From: Sporisorium sorghi
Taxonomy: Eukaryota; Basidiomycota; Ustilaginomycetes; Ustilaginales; Ustilaginaceae
Length of the DNA stretch: 64,000 bases
Direction of reading: 5' to 3'
NCBI GenBank assembly: GCA_023212695.1
Contig: JALCCG010000047.1
Coordinates: forward strand, 1 to 64,000
The notes beneath the pieces are model-generated. The model was given only the letters and a program-made list of their open reading frames with translations, did not search any database and was not told where the DNA came from. Shown piece after piece: positions 9,082-18,155 of the stretch. Positions within the stretch are counted from its first letter, which is position 1; each line of letters begins with the position of its first letter. Position numbers and translations under genes: made by a program.

Positions 9082-10188
9082 TTACTCGTCGTAACAAATG
9101 GATCGCTGGTCTTGTCGACAATCTCTGCTGGTGTCGCATCCTTGCCTTTGAGTTGCGTCGACGCTGCTGCCGTTGCCGTTGCCGCTGCCGCTGCCATTCG
9201 CCTTGTCTGCGGCCTGGTTCTTCTCCGCGGCTCTCTTCTGCTCGGCGAGCTTCTTCATCTTTTGAAACTTGTCTGCAGAGATGCGCGTACCGAAAAGCAC
9301 GTCGAAATGCACAAAGAACGGCTGCGAGTAGTTGTACCGCAAGCCGGTCATCTGGTGGTGCACGTCGTGGTACTCGGCGCAGTTGGGGAACACCAGATGC
9401 AACGGGTCGAGATACCACGGGAACGCGTACCCTCCGTGGTCGGCGACGGTCTTGACGGTGGAGAAGCTAAACAGCAAAATGCTCTGACGCACGGTCATGA
9501 GCGAAGCGGCATGCGAGATGGCTGCACCTGCCGAGTCGAGCAGCAAACCTTCGACCGGGTGGTTGTAGAGCGCGCCAAAGGCATAGGGCACGTAGAGACG
9601 GTGGTGATGCGAGTGAAAGTGGCGATAGAGGAAGCGGCTCTCGTGGAAGAGGCGATGCAACGTGTACTGCCACGCGTCCATGACAAAGAACGCAAACCAG
9701 AACTGGGCGGTGGGGATGCCCCACCAATACAGCCACCACGCAGCTGAGAGCGCATCCTGGCCTCCAAAGAGCAGCTTGGCGGTGCTGGAGCGGAGGAAAG
9801 CGGCAAGTTCGAGGATCTTGGCCGGATGGTCGGCAAACGTCTGCTGGAACCCAACCGCGTCGTCGTCGAGCAACAAGAGCCCGAGCATGGTTTGGATGGC
9901 CTGCTGTACGATGACCATGACAATGACGCGAGTGACGCTGACGCGGTTGCGCTTGGTCACCTCTTCGGGTTCGTGCAGGCGGTATCGTTCGGTGAAGGGG
10001 AGCTGTAGTGTGTCGAGCGCATGGTAGAAGAGCGAGGCGACCCAGTAGACGAGGATGGGGAGTGCTAGCGAGAGGTACTTGTCCGAAATGCCCGGGATAA
10101 CGGCGGGTTGAGCTTGGAAGTAGAAGGGCGTCTGGTTGAGCTTGGCGAGCCCTGTGGACGCCACTGTGGCGTTGGCGAAGGAAGCCAT
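9082..10188 (-). CDS. SUR2: Sphinganine C4-hydroxylase (fatty acid hydroxylase superfamily)
   Basis: Start taken at the ATG at 10188 (MASFANATVAS); the frame further upstream opens only with GTG. It hydroxylates C4 of dihydrosphingosine or dihydroceramide to make phytosphingosine, in the ER membrane, using a di-iron centre. The histidine boxes are clear: HRLFH, then HFHSHHHRLYVPYAFGALYN, and EYHDVHHQ near the C-terminus, with MKTVADHGGYAFP-like context (here TVKTVADHGGYAF). These match yeast Sur2 closely, rather than ERG3/ERG25 sterol oxidases. Several hydrophobic segments flank the boxes. The last 20 or so residues (after a GSGSGNGNG stretch) look unnatural. One frame over, the DNA encodes STQLKGKDATPAEIVDKTSD and continues to a stop at 9039, so a frameshift within 9163-9200 is suspected; the catalytic domain is unaffected. 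Confidence 0.93.
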   Translation of the reverse strand: MASFANATVASTGLAKLNQTPFYFQAQPAVIPGISDKYLSLALPILVYWVASLFYHALDTLQLPFTERYRLHEPEEVTKRNRVSVTRVIVMVIVQQAIQTMLGLLLLDDDAVGFQQTFADHPAKILELAAFLRSSTAKLLFGGQDALSAAWWLYWWGIPTAQFWFAFFVMDAWQYTLHRLFHESRFLYRHFHSHHHRLYVPYAFGALYNHPVEGLLLDSAGAAISHAASLMTVRQSILLFSFSTVKTVADHGGYAFPWYLDPLHLVFPNCAEYHDVHHQMTGLRYNYSQPFFVHFDVLFGTRISADKFQKMKKLAEQKRAAEKNQAADKANGSGSGNGNGSSVDATQRQGCDTSRDCRQDQRSICYDE

Positions 10189-10410
10189 TGTGCGGCGATG
10201 CACTCGAAAGAGGGATGAGTTGAGGCTACAAGACGCAGCAAGAGACTGGTAATGGCTTGCTGTGCAGACGCAAGAAAGTGGCGGCCAAGGATGGCGGAAT
10301 ACTAAATAGTGGGACGACGTGAAGATAGAGATGGAGCGGTTGCAGTGCAGTGGTGCAGAGCGAAAAAGCGCAGTGAGGATGAAGTGAGTGTGGTCGCGGA
10401 TTCGCTGCTG

Positions 10411-10460
10411 CGTTGCGTTGCGTTACGTTGCGTTGCGTTGCGTTGCGTTGCGTTGCGTTG
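10411..10460. repeat. (CGTTG)10 pentanucleotide repeat
   Basis: Ten tandem 5-bp units, CGTTG with one CGTTA at unit three, in the SUR2/QCR2 intergenic region. It ends at CGATGGCG. Confidence 0.9.
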
Positions 10461-10688
10461 CGATGGCGATGTCGTCGGCGACTTCGGTATGAATCAGAAC
10501 GACGAACGAGCTCTAACTTAGTTGGTGGTGGTTGCGATCTGAAGAAGGCTTCGAAGCGAAAAAAAGGGTTCAAGGTCACCAACACAAGAACATAAAGGCA
10601 CACAAATTTGACTCTCTCTCTCTCTCTCTCTCTGATGACACCGCATCACGTAAGGAAGAGCGCGAGCTGACGTCGAAATTTTGTGTGT

Positions 10689-10689
<1 letters not shown>

Positions 10690-10727
<38 letters not shown>
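10690..10727. repeat. T38 homopolymer tract
   Basis: Thirty-eight consecutive T residues following GTGTGTG. This is unusually long for a GC-rich genome and may be of uncertain length in the assembly. Confidence 0.9.
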
Positions 10728-10729
<2 letters not shown>

Positions 10730-11504
10730 CCTCAGTCGAGTCGGCTGGCAAGAGCCGGCGCAAAACAACGCAACGCATCGCATCGCATGCACGTCGTATG
10801 CCGCTCGTCGATGCGTGCATCAAATTGTGACCACCAATTCGTGAATCGATCTTGTTGAGCAGGTTGCCTTGCAACAACAAGCTTTGGTCGCAGCGTGCAA
10901 AGGCGCTTTGGCTCGATAGTGAGCTCTCGAAGACTCTTCAGATACAGATGCGATTTCTCCAAGGCAACAGCTGTGGGTCAGAGTCGGAAGGTGAAGAAGA
11001 TCAGACAGGCATCTGAGGAGTCTCGCCTCTAAAAAAAATTCCGAATTGTTAGACCTGAACGGCAGACATTCACCAGTGCGTTTCGCTTCTCGTACGGGGC
11101 AAGCCGTGTTTGAATTTCCTTGAAATTTGGATTTCGGTTGTGATCGGGACGGCAGCACAGCGCTCTTGCACTTTTTGACTGGGAGAGGCAAAAGAATACA
11201 AATTCACTGCATCCCCTCTCTGTATGAAATCACGCATTCTCTCGTGGCCAGAGAGAGTGAGAGAGAGTGCGTTGCTTTGTCTGTATCGGTCGAGACGAGT
11301 TTTGTGTTGGCTTGTCAGTCGCAGTCGCACAGTCGCAGATTCGCAGTGACAGTCAGTCGGTCAATCTTCCAAGTCTCTCTCAACTCGCTGACGGACGGAC
11401 TGATTCTTTCGTCGTCGTCGCGATTAGTTGGTTGATTTCTTTCTATCTTCTTTCTTCTTCCTCACCTATCCCTCTGCATCATCACCTCTTCTTTTTCACT
11501 CGAC

Positions 11505-12845
11505 ATGTCGTTCGCTCGCTCCCCCGCCGCGCCCGTTCGAAGCGCTCTTCGCACCGCTGCCAACCACCAGCAGCGTACCTTCACCACCGCCAAAGCTTCC
11601 GGCATCTCCACCGCTGCTGCCGACGATGGTGCATTGACTTCCAGCGTCACCGTCGCTGTCAAGGCTGGTTCTCGCTACGAGCCTGCTCCCGGTGTCGCCC
11701 ACGTGCTCAAGAACTACCTCTTCAAGTCCAACCAGAAGCGCTCTGCTCTTCGTCTTGTTCGCGAGGCCGAGTTCTATGGCGGTGTCCTCTCCACCGCTCT
11801 CACCAAGGAGCACCTTTTGCTCACCGCCGAGTTTCTGCGTGGTGACGAGGACTTTTTCGTCCAAGTGCTTGGCGATGTGCTGACCAAGTCCAAGTTCGCC
11901 GCTCACGAGTTTAACGAGGAGGTGCTGCCCCAGGTCCAGTCCGAACACGCCCAGGCGCGATCCAACCCCGCCGTGCTCGGCTACGACTTCCTCCTCCAGA
12001 CCGCCTATCGTCAACGCGGTCTTGGGCACTCGCTCTTCGCTTCGCCCGCCTCGCCCGTCTCCCACCGCCAGACCGTCGACTTCGCCCACGCCGCCTTTGC
12101 CAAGAACAACATCGCCGTCCTCGGCTCCGGCATCGAGAGCGCTAAGCTCTTGCAGCTCGTCTCGGCCCACTTTGGCGACCTGGCCGCTACGGCTTCGGTC
12201 TCGAGCTCCGCGGCCAAGTACTTTGGCGGTGAGCAGCGCATTGCGTTTGCTGCTCCGCACGGTGCTGAGAACACGCGCGCTGCCCACGGCCACTTTTTCA
12301 TCGCCTTCGAGGGCGCTGGTCACCAGGATGCCGCTGCTGCCGCTAACCTGGCCGTGCTCCGTTCGCTGCTCGGCGGCGAGTCGTCGGTCAAGTGGAGCAA
12401 CGGCGTCTCGCCTCTTAGCCAGATCGCCGACAAGGTGCAGGGCGCCCAGGCCAACGCGTTCAACCTCACCTTCTCCGACTCGGGTGTGTTCGGCGCCCAC
12501 GTCTCGGCGCCAACTGGGTCGGTCCAGCAGGCCGCTAGCCAGGTCGCCCAGGCACTCGCGAACATCGCCGGCGGTCTGAAGGAGGATGCTATCAAGGCGG
12601 CTATCGCCAAGGCCAAGTTCGAGCGCGCCTCGGTGCTCGAGAACCGCACCGCCTCGCACGAGCTCGTCAGCGCCCAGCTGCTCGAGGACGGCAACGTGGC
12701 TACTCTGGAGGAGGCCTTCTCGGCGCTCGAGGGCGTCAAGGCAAGCTCGCTCTCGAGTGCCGCTGAGAAGCTGCTCAAGAGCAAGCCTACCACGGTGGCT
12801 GTTGGTGACGTTCACCAGCTCCCTTACGCCGACGAGGTGCTTTAG
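11505..12845 (+). CDS. QCR2: Ubiquinol-cytochrome c reductase core protein 2
   Basis: Single exon, 446 residues. The N-terminus (MSFARSPAAPVRSALRTAAN, then QQRTF) is an Arg-rich, acid-free mitochondrial presequence. The rest is a two-lobed M16 (pitrilysin-like) fold: AGSRYEPAPGVAHVLKNYLF stands where active processing peptidases carry HxxEH, so the zinc site is lost as expected for core protein 2. GVLSTALTKEHLLLTAEFLR and GYDFLLQTAYRQRGLGHSLF follow the QCR2 pattern. It is a structural subunit on the matrix side of complex III. It is about 75 residues longer than yeast Qcr2, within the range of other fungal forms. Core protein 1 or beta-MPP is unlikely because the motif is absent. Confidence 0.93.
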   Translation: MSFARSPAAPVRSALRTAANHQQRTFTTAKASGISTAAADDGALTSSVTVAVKAGSRYEPAPGVAHVLKNYLFKSNQKRSALRLVREAEFYGGVLSTALTKEHLLLTAEFLRGDEDFFVQVLGDVLTKSKFAAHEFNEEVLPQVQSEHAQARSNPAVLGYDFLLQTAYRQRGLGHSLFASPASPVSHRQTVDFAHAAFAKNNIAVLGSGIESAKLLQLVSAHFGDLAATASVSSSAAKYFGGEQRIAFAAPHGAENTRAAHGHFFIAFEGAGHQDAAAAANLAVLRSLLGGESSVKWSNGVSPLSQIADKVQGAQANAFNLTFSDSGVFGAHVSAPTGSVQQAASQVAQALANIAGGLKEDAIKAAIAKAKFERASVLENRTASHELVSAQLLEDGNVATLEEAFSALEGVKASSLSSAAEKLLKSKPTTVAVGDVHQLPYADEVL

Positions 12846-13466
12846 GCGGTAGAAAGGAATTTTTGCCATGATTCTTCGCATCTACACTACTTTCGATTGT
12901 CATGATTGGCACTCCAGTTTCCAATACAGCGTGTCGCTTCGATTTGCAAGGCGTGTGCATGGGCGAGGCTGTGAATCGGCTGTGATTGCGTCCGCTTGAG
13001 TGTGCGCGGTGTAAAGATGATCCCCACTCCTGAGTCTCGCCAGACGATATGAGCGATGGAGCGTGTCCGGACTCGGCAACGGATCACCCCGAGAGGCGAT
13101 GGCTCCGGATCCTTGCAAAGCGCTCGACGCACAACCTGCGCCTAACCTGCTCGTGGGATCGTGATGCGCACTCTGCGGAAAACACGCCGCCGTGCAAGTC
13201 TACGACCTGGCCCGCTTGTACCAGAGTGACCAGCCGGACGACGTCACCCCACTCAACAACCTCGCATCAAGGTTCACCACGTCGGGTCGAGGGGTGGCAG
13301 CTCAGTGACCGCGACCGCGCACACCGTCCGACTCGAACGACGACGCCTGCGACCTCGTCAGTCCGGACGTTTGTGCAAGCGTCACTCGCAAGCCTGTCAC
13401 AGCCCGCACACACATGTGCACACTTTGCACACTTGACCATCATCTTAACCTGCTTCATTCGCTACC
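12846..13466. other. Convergent spacer QCR2/SUN gene; nothing seen
   Basis: A 621-bp spacer between two converging genes, so mainly 3' untranslated sequence. Short open frames (for example 13049-13624) have no domain and overlap the SUN gene in antisense. No repeats of note. Confidence 0.5.
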
Positions 13467-15857
13467 CTACTCCACCGCCCTGTCCGCAAACACCGGCCAC
13501 TCCGAGCCGTGCACCCTCACCCTGTGCACGCAGATCGGCGGGCTGTGCGCCCACCCGTCCACAAACTGCCAGCGCACCGCGTGCACTCCAAACGGATACA
13601 CCTTTGCCTCTTCGGTCAAGTTGAACGTCTGGAGCGTCGAGCCGTTGGCTTTGAACTCGAAGTGCGCCAGCACCAGCGGGGCGCTCTCCTCGGCGCGGTA
13701 CTCTTGCGGCACAGCATCCAGCATGGGCTTGGAGAGGAGCCCGCGCAGGTACTCTTCCTGCGTCGCGGCCTTGCTGCGTCGGTATTGGAGGTAGTACTGG
13801 CGGTCGGACTCGTCGACGTGCGCCCACACGATGATCCTCCGCGGAGCTGTGCGCGTCATCCCCGGCAGCGGATGCTCGACGACCAACTGATCGACCACTT
13901 TGGGCTCGGCGAGCTGCACCTGCAACAGCGAGTTCCAGCCCGTCATCCAGCAGTTGTCCGTGCCCAGACTCGCACCGGGTGTGATCGCTTTCACTGGGTC
14001 GCCAATCGGCACCTTGCGCCCCTGCGCCAGGAACTGGCCCACGTTCCACACGCTGTTGAAACGATACCCGCGATGCACCGTGCCTTCCTCGGCGATCCAC
14101 GCTCCGCTCGTCACGGCTGCCCAATCTACGCGGCCAGTGCGATCGCGCGAGTACTGCTCCAGCTTGTCCTCGATGAGCTCGTTCAGGAATGTCTGGTCAA
14201 ACGCTTGGCCCAACCTCGCGTTGACCTCGTCGTTGGCGTACTTGGCAATGCTCGCCACCTCCTTTTCAAGCTTGTGCAAGAACTTGCCCTCGGTGTCGTC
14301 GGCTCGCTGCTTGAGCTGCAGGTTGATTTTCTTGTCCAAGTCGCGCAGCATGAGCTCGACTGAAGCGGAGACGGAATCTTGGATGGATTTCAGCTCGTCT
14401 TGCGCAAGACGGGCGACGGTGCGCTTGGTCGATGCGGTGAGGCGATTGATCTCTGTCGATTGACGCGACTCGGCGTCGGCTTGGATCTTGGCTGCCACAG
14501 ACGAGAGCGAGGACGAAATCTGCGACTCGATTGAGGCTGAAAGCTTGTCGAGACGCGCGGTGAGACGACCGAGCTCGGCGCGCAGCCGCTGATTCTCTCG
14601 ATCCAGCGAGAGGGCCAACTTGTGACCGTTGCTGCTACCGCTACCGCTACCGATGCTGCCGCCGCCAGGAACATCGTCGTCGAGGAGCATCGGGAAGCGG
14701 TCCGAGAGGCTGTTGGAGCGTCCGAACAGCTGAGAAGCTTGGAATGCGGCGGCGGCAAAGAGGAGACCAGCGAGGACGGCGAAAACGCGGTTGGCGTTGA
14801 TGCTGGGCAACTCAAAACCAAGTTTGTCCCAGGCGCGCTTTGGCAATTTGAGGAGCCAGGTCGTGGACAAGAAGGCAAGGCGCCAGAGGAAGGTGCCCAG
14901 GCCTTGAAACAATCGAACAACAACGGATGCTGCGGCAGGCTCGGCAGGCTCGTCAGGCTGTGCTTGTCGTTGTGTTTGGCGCTTGTCTGGAGCAGGAGCG
15001 GATGCGGAAGCACCAAAGACGTGGTCTTGATTATCAGCATCGTCCGAGTCCGAGTCGGCCGAGTCGGATGCACCATCAAAGCGGGTCTCTTTGCCGCTAG
15101 CTGCACCCGCATCCTCGTCCGCATTTGTTTCTCTGCTATCGTCCTCCTCCTCCTCAGCGTCGTTCGGTGCGTCGTTGACGCTCTTCTTGCGTCGTCCCTT
15201 CCTTGATTTGGCATTCATCCAGCGGACATTGTCGATGCGTCCAACATCCACCGCACCGAGCGAGTTGGAGTTTCTGCGTCTCCTGACTCTTCTAGTGGGC
15301 GATGCGATGTCGTCGTCGTCGTCATCATCATCGTCATCGCTTGTAGGCCTGTAAGGAAGGTTGTCCTTGGATGTTCGAGCTTTGCGCTGTCCTGAGGGTC
15401 TCCGTGTGACCACAGTGCGGGATGATGCGGGTATCTGTTGCTGAGCTTGTTGGATCTGAGCCATCTCTTGTTCGACTTGCTGGTAGTTGTCACTGAGATC
15501 GCCGTCGCTGGAGAAGAGGGAGAGGGAAGCGCTGTGCGAATGATTGACATCTCGAGCATCGTTGAAGCTGCGCTGATCGCCGCGAAGAATGGAAGGCTGA
15601 TAGGAGGGCTCGCGGACGTAGTACTTTGTGCTGGCATCTTCCTGCTTGATGCTGATGCTGTTGCTGTTGGAGCCGCTTGCGACGGCTTGGAGGCTTGGTA
15701 GGAGCTGACGAGTGCGGAGAGAGGCAGCGGGCGGGGTCATCTGCTCGACGAGATCAGGAGAGAGTGCTCTGCGGGACGGAGTGGTGGGGGTTGCTGATCT
15801 TCCGCCGATCCTGGGAGAGCGCCGCGGTGTGCCGCGTGCCGCATTGCGGCTTGCCAT
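13467..15857 (-). CDS. SUN-domain nuclear envelope protein (Sad1-like)
   Basis: Single exon, 796 residues from the ATG at 15857 (MASRNAARGTPRRSPRIGGR). Residues 1-340 are basic and acidic low complexity, including an Asp8 run, and would face the nucleoplasm. One transmembrane segment lies at about 350-372 (VFAVLAGLLFAAAAFQASQL). Residues 400-560 are a coiled coil (RLRAELGRLTARLDKLSASI; LEKEVASIAKYANDEVNARL). Residues 575-796 are the SUN domain (VTSGAWIAEEGTVHRGYRFN; DNCWMTGWNSLLQVQLAEP; LAHFEFKANGSTLQTFNL; VHAVRWQFVDGWAHSPPICV). SUN proteins span the inner nuclear membrane and bind KASH proteins in the perinuclear space to form LINC complexes. In fungi Sad1 ties the spindle pole body and telomeres to the envelope. 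A SLP1/SUCO-type SUN protein is less likely because the domain is C-terminal. Confidence 0.93.
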   Translation of the reverse strand: MASRNAARGTPRRSPRIGGRSATPTTPSRRALSPDLVEQMTPPAASLRTRQLLPSLQAVASGSNSNSISIKQEDASTKYYVREPSYQPSILRGDQRSFNDARDVNHSHSASLSLFSSDGDLSDNYQQVEQEMAQIQQAQQQIPASSRTVVTRRPSGQRKARTSKDNLPYRPTSDDDDDDDDDDIASPTRRVRRRRNSNSLGAVDVGRIDNVRWMNAKSRKGRRKKSVNDAPNDAEEEEDDSRETNADEDAGAASGKETRFDGASDSADSDSDDADNQDHVFGASASAPAPDKRQTQRQAQPDEPAEPAAASVVVRLFQGLGTFLWRLAFLSTTWLLKLPKRAWDKLGFELPSINANRVFAVLAGLLFAAAAFQASQLFGRSNSLSDRFPMLLDDDVPGGGSIGSGSGSSNGHKLALSLDRENQRLRAELGRLTARLDKLSASIESQISSSLSSVAAKIQADAESRQSTEINRLTASTKRTVARLAQDELKSIQDSVSASVELMLRDLDKKINLQLKQRADDTEGKFLHKLEKEVASIAKYANDEVNARLGQAFDQTFLNELIEDKLEQYSRDRTGRVDWAAVTSGAWIAEEGTVHRGYRFNSVWNVGQFLAQGRKVPIGDPVKAITPGASLGTDNCWMTGWNSLLQVQLAEPKVVDQLVVEHPLPGMTRTAPRRIIVWAHVDESDRQYYLQYRRSKAATQEEYLRGLLSKPMLDAVPQEYRAEESAPLVLAHFEFKANGSTLQTFNLTEEAKVYPFGVHAVRWQFVDGWAHSPPICVHRVRVHGSEWPVFADRAVE

Positions 15858-16476
15858 GTTCGAGAAAGCGAGGACCGATCACGCCCAGCAGTAGCACCGT
15901 TGAAGCTCCTTATCGGGTATTGACGATGAGGGTGCTTTGGTTCTGTGAAAGGGCACGCCGACCTTCCTTTGTTCAACCGTGAGGGTATAGCGGATCTAGA
16001 CGAAGCACGCGGGTCCAGCTCGATTCTTGAAGCGGATTGGGTATCTATGAGCTGATGTCGGTGGTGTTGTGGAAGAAAAGAAAGTCGCAGTCGAAGTCCC
16101 GCAAGTGTGGAAAGGATAGCGAGCTGACTGCGGAAGCGGATGTGAGTGGGAGAGCGAAAGGAAGAAGTGGAAATGGAACGAAGAGTTGACTTGTGACACG
16201 CATGTGCGCGTTGCATGCGTGTGTCCTCCTCACAACTCTTTTTTTTTTTTTTGGCGCAGCCGAGCTTGATGAAAGGGGCCGAAAAAAATTCGTTATCTGT
16301 TAGATCTATTTGCGGAGAAAATTGCTCCACTTTTTCCGCTCTGCAAGGAATTTTTCTTCTTTTCTTCCAAAAAAAGCGTCTTTTCTGTGGTCCGTGTTCC
16401 GCGCTCAAGGGTCTCTCGCTGCGCAACGCTCATCGAGCATCCGCAACACCATCATCGACCTGGAATTACGACAAAG
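15858..16476. promoter_or_regulatory. Divergent SUN gene / GPN1 spacer
   Basis: A 619-bp shared upstream region. It contains a T14 run (about 16239-16252) and A/T-rich patches at 16285-16380. No further gene is seen. Frames running into GPN1 from upstream open only with GTG or lack support. Confidence 0.5.
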
Positions 16477-18155
16477 ATGGCTTCGACATCGGCACTCAAG
16501 GACGCCGCTCCTGCGCCGGCAAGCGCAGCCACGCACATCGGCCTTCTTCCCGAGGTTCCAAGAGCCAGCTCGATCATTGTCATTGGCATGGCCGGCTCGG
16601 GCAAGTCCACCTTCACCGCCAGCCTTCACGATCACCTCCACGAAAAGGCAAAGGAACAGCAAGACGAACAGGAGCAGAGGCGGCGGTCGAGCGCATCATC
16701 GAGTGCGGCTACTGCCTCTGCTCCGTCGCAGACCACCGCACCTTACATGGTCAACCTCGACCCCGCCGTCGGAACGCTCGGCTACGAACCCAACGTCGAC
16801 ATTCGAGATACGGTCGACTACGCCCGCGTCATGGAGCAGTACAACCTCGGTCCCAACGGTGGTATCTTGACTGCGCTCAACCTCTTCACCACCAAGTTCG
16901 ACCAGGTGCTCAACATCCTCGAGAAGCGTGCCAAGCAAGTCGACCACATCGTCTTGGACACACCCGGTCAGATCGAGATCTTCACCTGGTCAGCTTCCGG
17001 ATCCATCGTTACGGATGCGCTAGCAAGCTCCATGCCCACCGTTGTCGCCTATATCATCGACACGCCGAGGACGACAGCGCCAGCGACGTTCATGAGCAAC
17101 ATGCTCTATGCATGCAGCATTCTCTACAAGACCAAGCTGCCGTTCATCCTCGTGTTCAACAAGACAGATGCGCAGTCGCACCAGTTCGCCTTGGAGTGGA
17201 TGCAAGATTTCGAAAAGTTCCAGGAAGCCTTGGCAGCGGGCAATGCGACCGATCCTTCCTCTACCGTCACGCAGCACGGTCTCAACCCCCGCGCGCGCAA
17301 CTACGATGTCGAGGGAAGCCAGGGCTACATGAACAGTCTCATGAACAGCATGAGTCTCGTGCTCGACGAATTCTACAAGAATCTGAGGGTGAGTCTCGGA
17401 TGCAACCTTCAAAGCTGTGCAGGATCCAAACGCTGATTTCTCTTCTCTATCTTACCCCCAATGATGCATTTATCCGATCCGACAGGCCGTCGGCGTATCC
17501 TCCGTGACGGGCGAAGGCATGGACGACTTCCTCGCAGCGGTGCAAGAAGCGCGCCAGGAGTACCTCGACGACTACCGCCCAGAGCTGGAGCGACTCGCAA
17601 AAGAGCGCGATGCCAAGCGCGAGACGAGCAAGAAGGAGCAGCTCGCGCGCCTCATGAAGGACATGAAGATGGGATCCAAGTCGTCGTCCGCGCACGACGG
17701 CAAAGCGGCGAAAACAGCGAAACGCTCCACCGAAGACCTATCTCGACCCATTGACGAAGAATACGAAGGCGACGGACAGATCATCGAACCTGTAAGTGCG
17801 CACTGCCCGCCCCGCTCGCTCGGACCACCAAAAGCTTGCTACGGCCGCTGTGGGGCACCGGAAAGCAGGCACAGCGGAGCCGTTTGCTGCGCAGGAAAAC
17901 CAGGTGGGGGAAAGACGTGCCCGTCGCCTTTTTCCCCGCCTAGGTGCTTTCATGCCTTGTTGTGCGCATGCCGTGGTATCCGACCGAGCAACTGGCTCGC
18001 CCTTTCATCTGATCGCTGCATCGATACTGACCTGTTCTCTGCATCTCATTGCTCTCGCTACTGCACAGGACTCGGACGAAGAAAAGCCGCATTACGAATA
18101 CCCAGGGCCGGAATACGATCGCGGCGACGGCACCGTCTGGCCTCGTCCTGGTTAG
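16477..18155 (+). CDS. GPN1: GPN-loop GTPase 1 (RNA polymerase II assembly/import factor, Npa3/XAB1)
   Basis: Three exons: 16477-17388, 17486-17791 and 18069-18155, giving 434 residues. Introns are 97 nt (GTGAGT...GACAG) and 277 nt (GTAAGT...CACAG), and phases match. The family is a homo/heterodimeric GTPase that helps assemble RNA polymerase II and bring it into the nucleus. Motifs: P-loop [10 protein letters not shown] near residue 39; [20 protein letters not shown] switch region; the diagnostic GPN loop in [31 protein letters not shown] (G3); and FNKTDAQ (G4). An insertion rich in Glu, Gln and Ser separates the P-loop from NLDPA. Exon 2 carries [15 protein letters not shown] and a basic helix. 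Exon 3 gives the acidic GPN1 tail ending [10 protein letters not shown]. The acidic C-terminal tail favours GPN1 over GPN2/GPN3. Confidence 0.95.

Larger units (their letters stand above)
10189..11504. promoter_or_regulatory. Divergent SUR2/QCR2 spacer, rich in microsatellites
   Basis: A 1.3 kb shared upstream region between SUR2 (-) and QCR2 (+). It contains ten CGTTG-type pentamers (10411-10460, one CGTTA variant), a CT run (10612-10633), a T38 run (10690-10727), a CGCATCG-repeat patch near 10772-10790, and a pyrimidine-rich stretch (about 11410-11500) just before the QCR2 ATG that is typical of strong fungal promoters. No gene is seen. Confidence 0.55.

Noticed and set aside
11496..12881. 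461-codon minus-strand frame opposite QCR2
   Set aside because: Antisense shadow of a strongly codon-biased gene; Val/Gly/Leu/Glu-rich with no domain.
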